A stretch of 64,000 bases of DNA from Tritonibacter mobilis (GTDB lineage Bacteria; Pseudomonadota; Alphaproteobacteria; Rhodobacterales; Rhodobacteraceae): the NCBI RefSeq assembly GCF_001681715.1, contig NZ_LNWY01000012.1, positions 186,001 through 250,000 of the forward strand, in the 5' to 3' direction. A model generated the notes under the pieces. It had not been told where the DNA came from. It did not search any database and saw only the letters and a program-made list of their open reading frames with translations. Below are positions 61,942 to 64,000 of the stretch, one piece after another; the stretch's first letter is position 1, and each line of letters opens with the position of its first letter. The translations under genes and the position numbers were made by a program.

Positions 61942-62490
61942 ATAGCTCGCAGACCTCATAACGCGCCGCCGACCCGTGACACTGGCCCGCGCGTAAACGA
62001 CAAAATCCGCGCTCCCGAAATCCGCCTGATCGGTGCAGAAGGCGAAAACGTAGGCGTTGTGCATCCCGCAAAGGCGATGCAGATGGCCGAAGAGGCTGGT
62101 CTCGACCTTGTTGAGATCTCGCCCAATGCCACGCCCCCGGTCTGCAAGATCATGGACTTCGGTAAGTTCAAGTATGAACAGCAAAAACGCGAAAGCGAAG
62201 CGCGCAAAAAGCAGAAGATCATCGAGGTCAAAGAGGTCAAGTTCCGTCCCAACACGGATACCCACGACTATGACGTGAAGATGCGCAACGTGATCAAGTT
62301 TCTGGAAAACGGCGACAAGGTGAAAGTCACCCTGCGCTTTCGTGGCCGCGAAATGGCACACCAGAACCTTGGTCGTGAACTGCTGCAACGCGTGGCCGAA
62401 GACATCAAGGAACTCGGCAAGGTCGAGAATATGCCAAAGATGGAAGGCCGTCAGATGATCATGATGATCGGCCCGCTTCCGACGAAGTAA
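61942..62490 (+). CDS. infC: Translation initiation factor IF-3, AUA start
   Basis: 182 residues. Prevents ribosome subunit joining and checks start codon fidelity. IF-3 domains and linker are complete ([67 protein letters not shown]). No ATG, GTG or TTG precedes the conserved N-terminus; AAAGGA eight bases before ATA (61942) gives (I)[17 protein letters not shown] non-canonical start allows IF-3 to limit its own synthesis. An ATG at 62059 would delete the first 39 residues and is rejected. Confidence 0.93.
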   Translation: MARRPHNAPPTRDTGPRVNDKIRAPEIRLIGAEGENVGVVHPAKAMQMAEEAGLDLVEISPNATPPVCKIMDFGKFKYEQQKRESEARKKQKIIEVKEVKFRPNTDTHDYDVKMRNVIKFLENGDKVKVTLRFRGREMAHQNLGRELLQRVAEDIKELGKVENMPKMEGRQMIMMIGPLPTK

Positions 62491-62535
62491 TGCGCATCGA
62501 CCGCTCTTGAGCCGGTTGAACGAAAATCCGAATAA

Positions 62536-62575
62536 AAAGCCTCCCCCCGAGATTTTGGGGGAGGCTTTTTTATTT
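62536..62575 (+). terminator. Rho-independent terminator after infC
   Basis: AGCCTCCCCC / GGGGGAGGCT stem, then TTTTTTATTTTTT, 48 bases past the infC stop. The minus strand also has a T-run, so it may serve the convergent gene too. Confidence 0.92.
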
Positions 62576-62598
62576 TTTCCGAAACTGCTGCGACGGGG

Positions 62599-63384
62599 TT
62601 AGCCCGTCGCAGTCACCGCCCGCTTGGTCATCACGCCGACCAGATGCGCGCGATACTCTTTGGTGCCGTGGATGTCACCGATCATGCCCTCAGCTTCAAC
62701 GGTCAGGCCGGATATCGCATCGGCGCTGAAATTGGCCGACAGCGCCGCTTCGGCTTCCGCCCAGCGGAACACGCCCTCCTCAGACGCGCCGGTAACCGCC
62801 ACCCGCACGCCATCCGCAAATTTGGCGACAAAAACGCCAACCATGGCAAAGCGCGACGCCGGTTGCAGGAACTTCTGATAATTCGCCACCTCCGGCACCG
62901 GAAATTTGACGGCGGTGATGATCTCACCTTCCTCAAGGGCGGTGGTAAACATACCTTGGAAATAGTCATCCGCCGCAATCTCGCGGGCATTGGTCACAAT
63001 GGTTGCGCCCGACGCCAGGGCCACCGCCGGATAGCAGGCAGCGGGGTCGTTATTGGCCAGGGATCCGCCGATGGTGCCCCGGTTGCGCACCGCTGGATCA
63101 CCAATCTGCCCGGCCAGCGCGGCCAGTGCCGGATAGGCGCTCGCACCTTCCGCAACCTCAGCATGGGTGGTGCCACCTTTCACAACCACCTCACGTCCCG
63201 AGGCAGAAATACCTTTCAACTCAGAGATGCCGCCCAGACTCACCAAGGTCGTCGGCATCGCCAGACGTTGCTTCAGCGTCGGGATCAAAGTCTGCCCGCC
63301 GCCCAGCGCCTGCGCATCCTCTTCGCTCAGTGCCGCGACGGCCTCCGCGACACTCGATGGTCGCGCGAATTCAAACTCATACAT
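62599..63384 (-). CDS. FAD-binding subunit of a molybdenum hydroxylase (CoxM type)
   Basis: 261 residues. FAD-binding domain of the xanthine dehydrogenase/CO dehydrogenase family, transferring electrons from the molybdenum centre to FAD. The FAD loops GGGQTLIPTLKQRL and NRGTIGGSLANNDPAA are intact. The gene follows the molybdopterin-binding subunit in the same direction, with a dispersed repeat between them; the [2Fe-2S] subunit is not seen here. True CO dehydrogenases have a diagnostic motif in the large subunit outside this window, so CO oxidation cannot be claimed. Confidence 0.92.
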   Translation of the reverse strand: MYEFEFARPSSVAEAVAALSEEDAQALGGGQTLIPTLKQRLAMPTTLVSLGGISELKGISASGREVVVKGGTTHAEVAEGASAYPALAALAGQIGDPAVRNRGTIGGSLANNDPAACYPAVALASGATIVTNAREIAADDYFQGMFTTALEEGEIITAVKFPVPEVANYQKFLQPASRFAMVGVFVAKFADGVRVAVTGASEEGVFRWAEAEAALSANFSADAISGLTVEAEGMIGDIHGTKEYRAHLVGVMTKRAVTATG

Positions 63385-63417
63385 CGCTCTTCCTTTCCGA
63401 AGGATCGCCCTTGGGCT

Positions 63418-63470
63418 CCTTCATCTTCTCATAAATATCCCGGGGGTGCGGGGGCTGGCCCCCGCTCCGC
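63418..63470 (-). repeat. Dispersed intergenic element, copy 6
   Basis: On the minus strand: GCGGGGGCCAGCCCCCGC hairpin, then CCCCCGGGATATTTATGAGA AGATGAAGG; immediately after the large-subunit stop, in its orientation. Confidence 0.65.
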
Positions 63471-63474
63471 CGTC

Positions 63475-64000
63475 TCAACCTTGCATCGCCGCCCAGACCC
63501 GCGCGGGGGTCAGTGGCATGTCGATATGGGTCACATCCTTGCCAGCGGAGCGCAGCGCATCCACCACCGCGTTGACCACTGCCGGCGGCGAGCCGATCGC
63601 CCCAGCCTCGCCGCAGCCCTTCACCCCCAGCGGATTGTGGGTGCAGGGCGTCTGACAGGAATGATCCACCTGATAGAACGGCACATCGTCGGCGCGTGGC
63701 ATGGCGTAGTCCATGAACGACGCCGACAAGAGCTGACCATCTTCGTCATAAACACAGCCCTCCAAGAGTGCCTGACCGATGCCTTGCCCCAGACCGCCAT
63801 GCACCTGACCGTCGACGATCATCGGATTGACGATATTGCCAAAGTCATCGGCGGCGGCAAAGCGTTCGATGGTGACCTTCCCGGTATCGGGGTCAACCTC
63901 CACCTCGCAGGCATAGGCCCCCGCCGGATAGGTGAAATTCGCGGGATCGTAGAACGCCGTCTCCTCGAGGCCCGGCTCGATCTCCTCCAGCGGGTAGTTA
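63475..64000 (-). CDS. Molybdopterin-binding large subunit of a molybdenum hydroxylase, C-terminal part
   Basis: Partial, at least 174 codons to the window edge with the frame open. C-terminal region of CoxL/XdhB-like large subunits: [27 protein letters not shown] and [25 protein letters not shown]; the second contains the conserved Glu (GCGEAG) that acts at the molybdenum centre. The active-site loop that would tell CO dehydrogenase form I from form II is upstream, outside this window. Substrate unassigned. Transcribed before the CoxM-type subunit. Confidence 0.9.
   Translation of the reverse strand, partial: NYPLEEIEPGLEETAFYDPANFTYPAGAYACEVEVDPDTGKVTIERFAAADDFGNIVNPMIVDGQVHGGLGQGIGQALLEGCVYDEDGQLLSASFMDYAMPRADDVPFYQVDHSCQTPCTHNPLGVKGCGEAGAIGSPPAVVNAVVDALRSAGKDVTHIDMPLTPARVWAAMQG

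Noticed and set aside
1-64000. CRISPR arrays, insertion sequences, prophage genes, rRNA
   Set aside because: No regularly spaced repeats, transposase, integrase or phage structural motifs, or rRNA sequence were seen on either strand.
62599-64000. Carbon monoxide dehydrogenase (coxML)
   Set aside because: The diagnostic active-site loop of the large subunit is beyond the window; many relatives use other substrates, so only the family is claimed.

Overview
The window reads as chromosomal DNA of a Roseobacter-group alphaproteobacterium (Rhodobacterales). The grounds are high GC with dense coding, protein families typical of the group (DUF817, Hint-domain protein, PaaK-like adenylating enzyme, malic enzyme fused to a phosphotransacetylase domain), an infC gene whose only plausible start is AUA, and a dispersed intergenic element (GC hairpin followed by GATATTT...GAAGATGAAG) seen six times. 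I see no phage, insertion sequence, integrase or CRISPR array. The annotation rests on reading alone; no database search was possible. Layout: 1-3486 holds the 3' part of pyrD and an operon of two PaaI-type thioesterases plus a MATE exporter. 3612-12654 is a fatty-acid/acyl-CoA oxidation locus: two MerR regulators, a DmdC-type and an LCAD-type acyl-CoA dehydrogenase, a GST, a thiolase and a FadB/FadJ-type multifunctional enzyme. 12843-16736 has a small P-loop ATPase, a Hint-domain protein, a sulfotransferase and an acyl-CoA synthetase. 16917-22628 is a LysR regulator divergent from a tightly overlapped operon (VOC, SDR, MFS, Old Yellow Enzyme, cupin, quinone reductase-like), probably for response to an electrophile or xenobiotic. 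23046-25392 carries a degenerate M48-like membrane protein and a SPOR protein. 25563-29235 is the nucleoside salvage operon cdd-deoA-deoB-upp. Divergent from it lies maeB, followed by prpE, whose upstream region is full of TTTGCAA repeats resembling ScfR-family operators. 34068-38274 holds CsbD, an amidase, nadK and glyA. 38364-43266 holds a YiaA/B-like protein, a PspA-like protein and a TetR regulator linked by TGAACnnnGTTCA palindromes, DUF817, a coiled-coil protein, a cupin and an esterase. 43348 is a Dam-type methyltransferase. The most unusual part is 44735-50463: a four-gene operon (KAS III condensing enzyme, OleD-like SDR, metallo-beta-lactamase-fold hydrolase, PaaK-like adenylating enzyme), divergent from a TetR regulator and a sulfotransferase. 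It looks like an uncharacterised pathway that condenses, reduces and activates acyl chains, analogous to OleABCD beta-lactone/olefin synthesis but with an MBL hydrolase and no OleB. It carries the same TetR-type operator as the PspA-like locus. 50638-53352 is an ammonium-transporter-GGDEF-EAL fusion. Then come a YcaQ-like protein, tRNA-Cys, an Lrp regulator and the assimilatory sulfur operon cobA-DUF2849-cysI-cysH-DUF934-fpr. The window closes with an Ala-rich anchored protein, infC, and two subunits of a CoxM/CoxL-type molybdenum hydroxylase, the second cut by the window edge.
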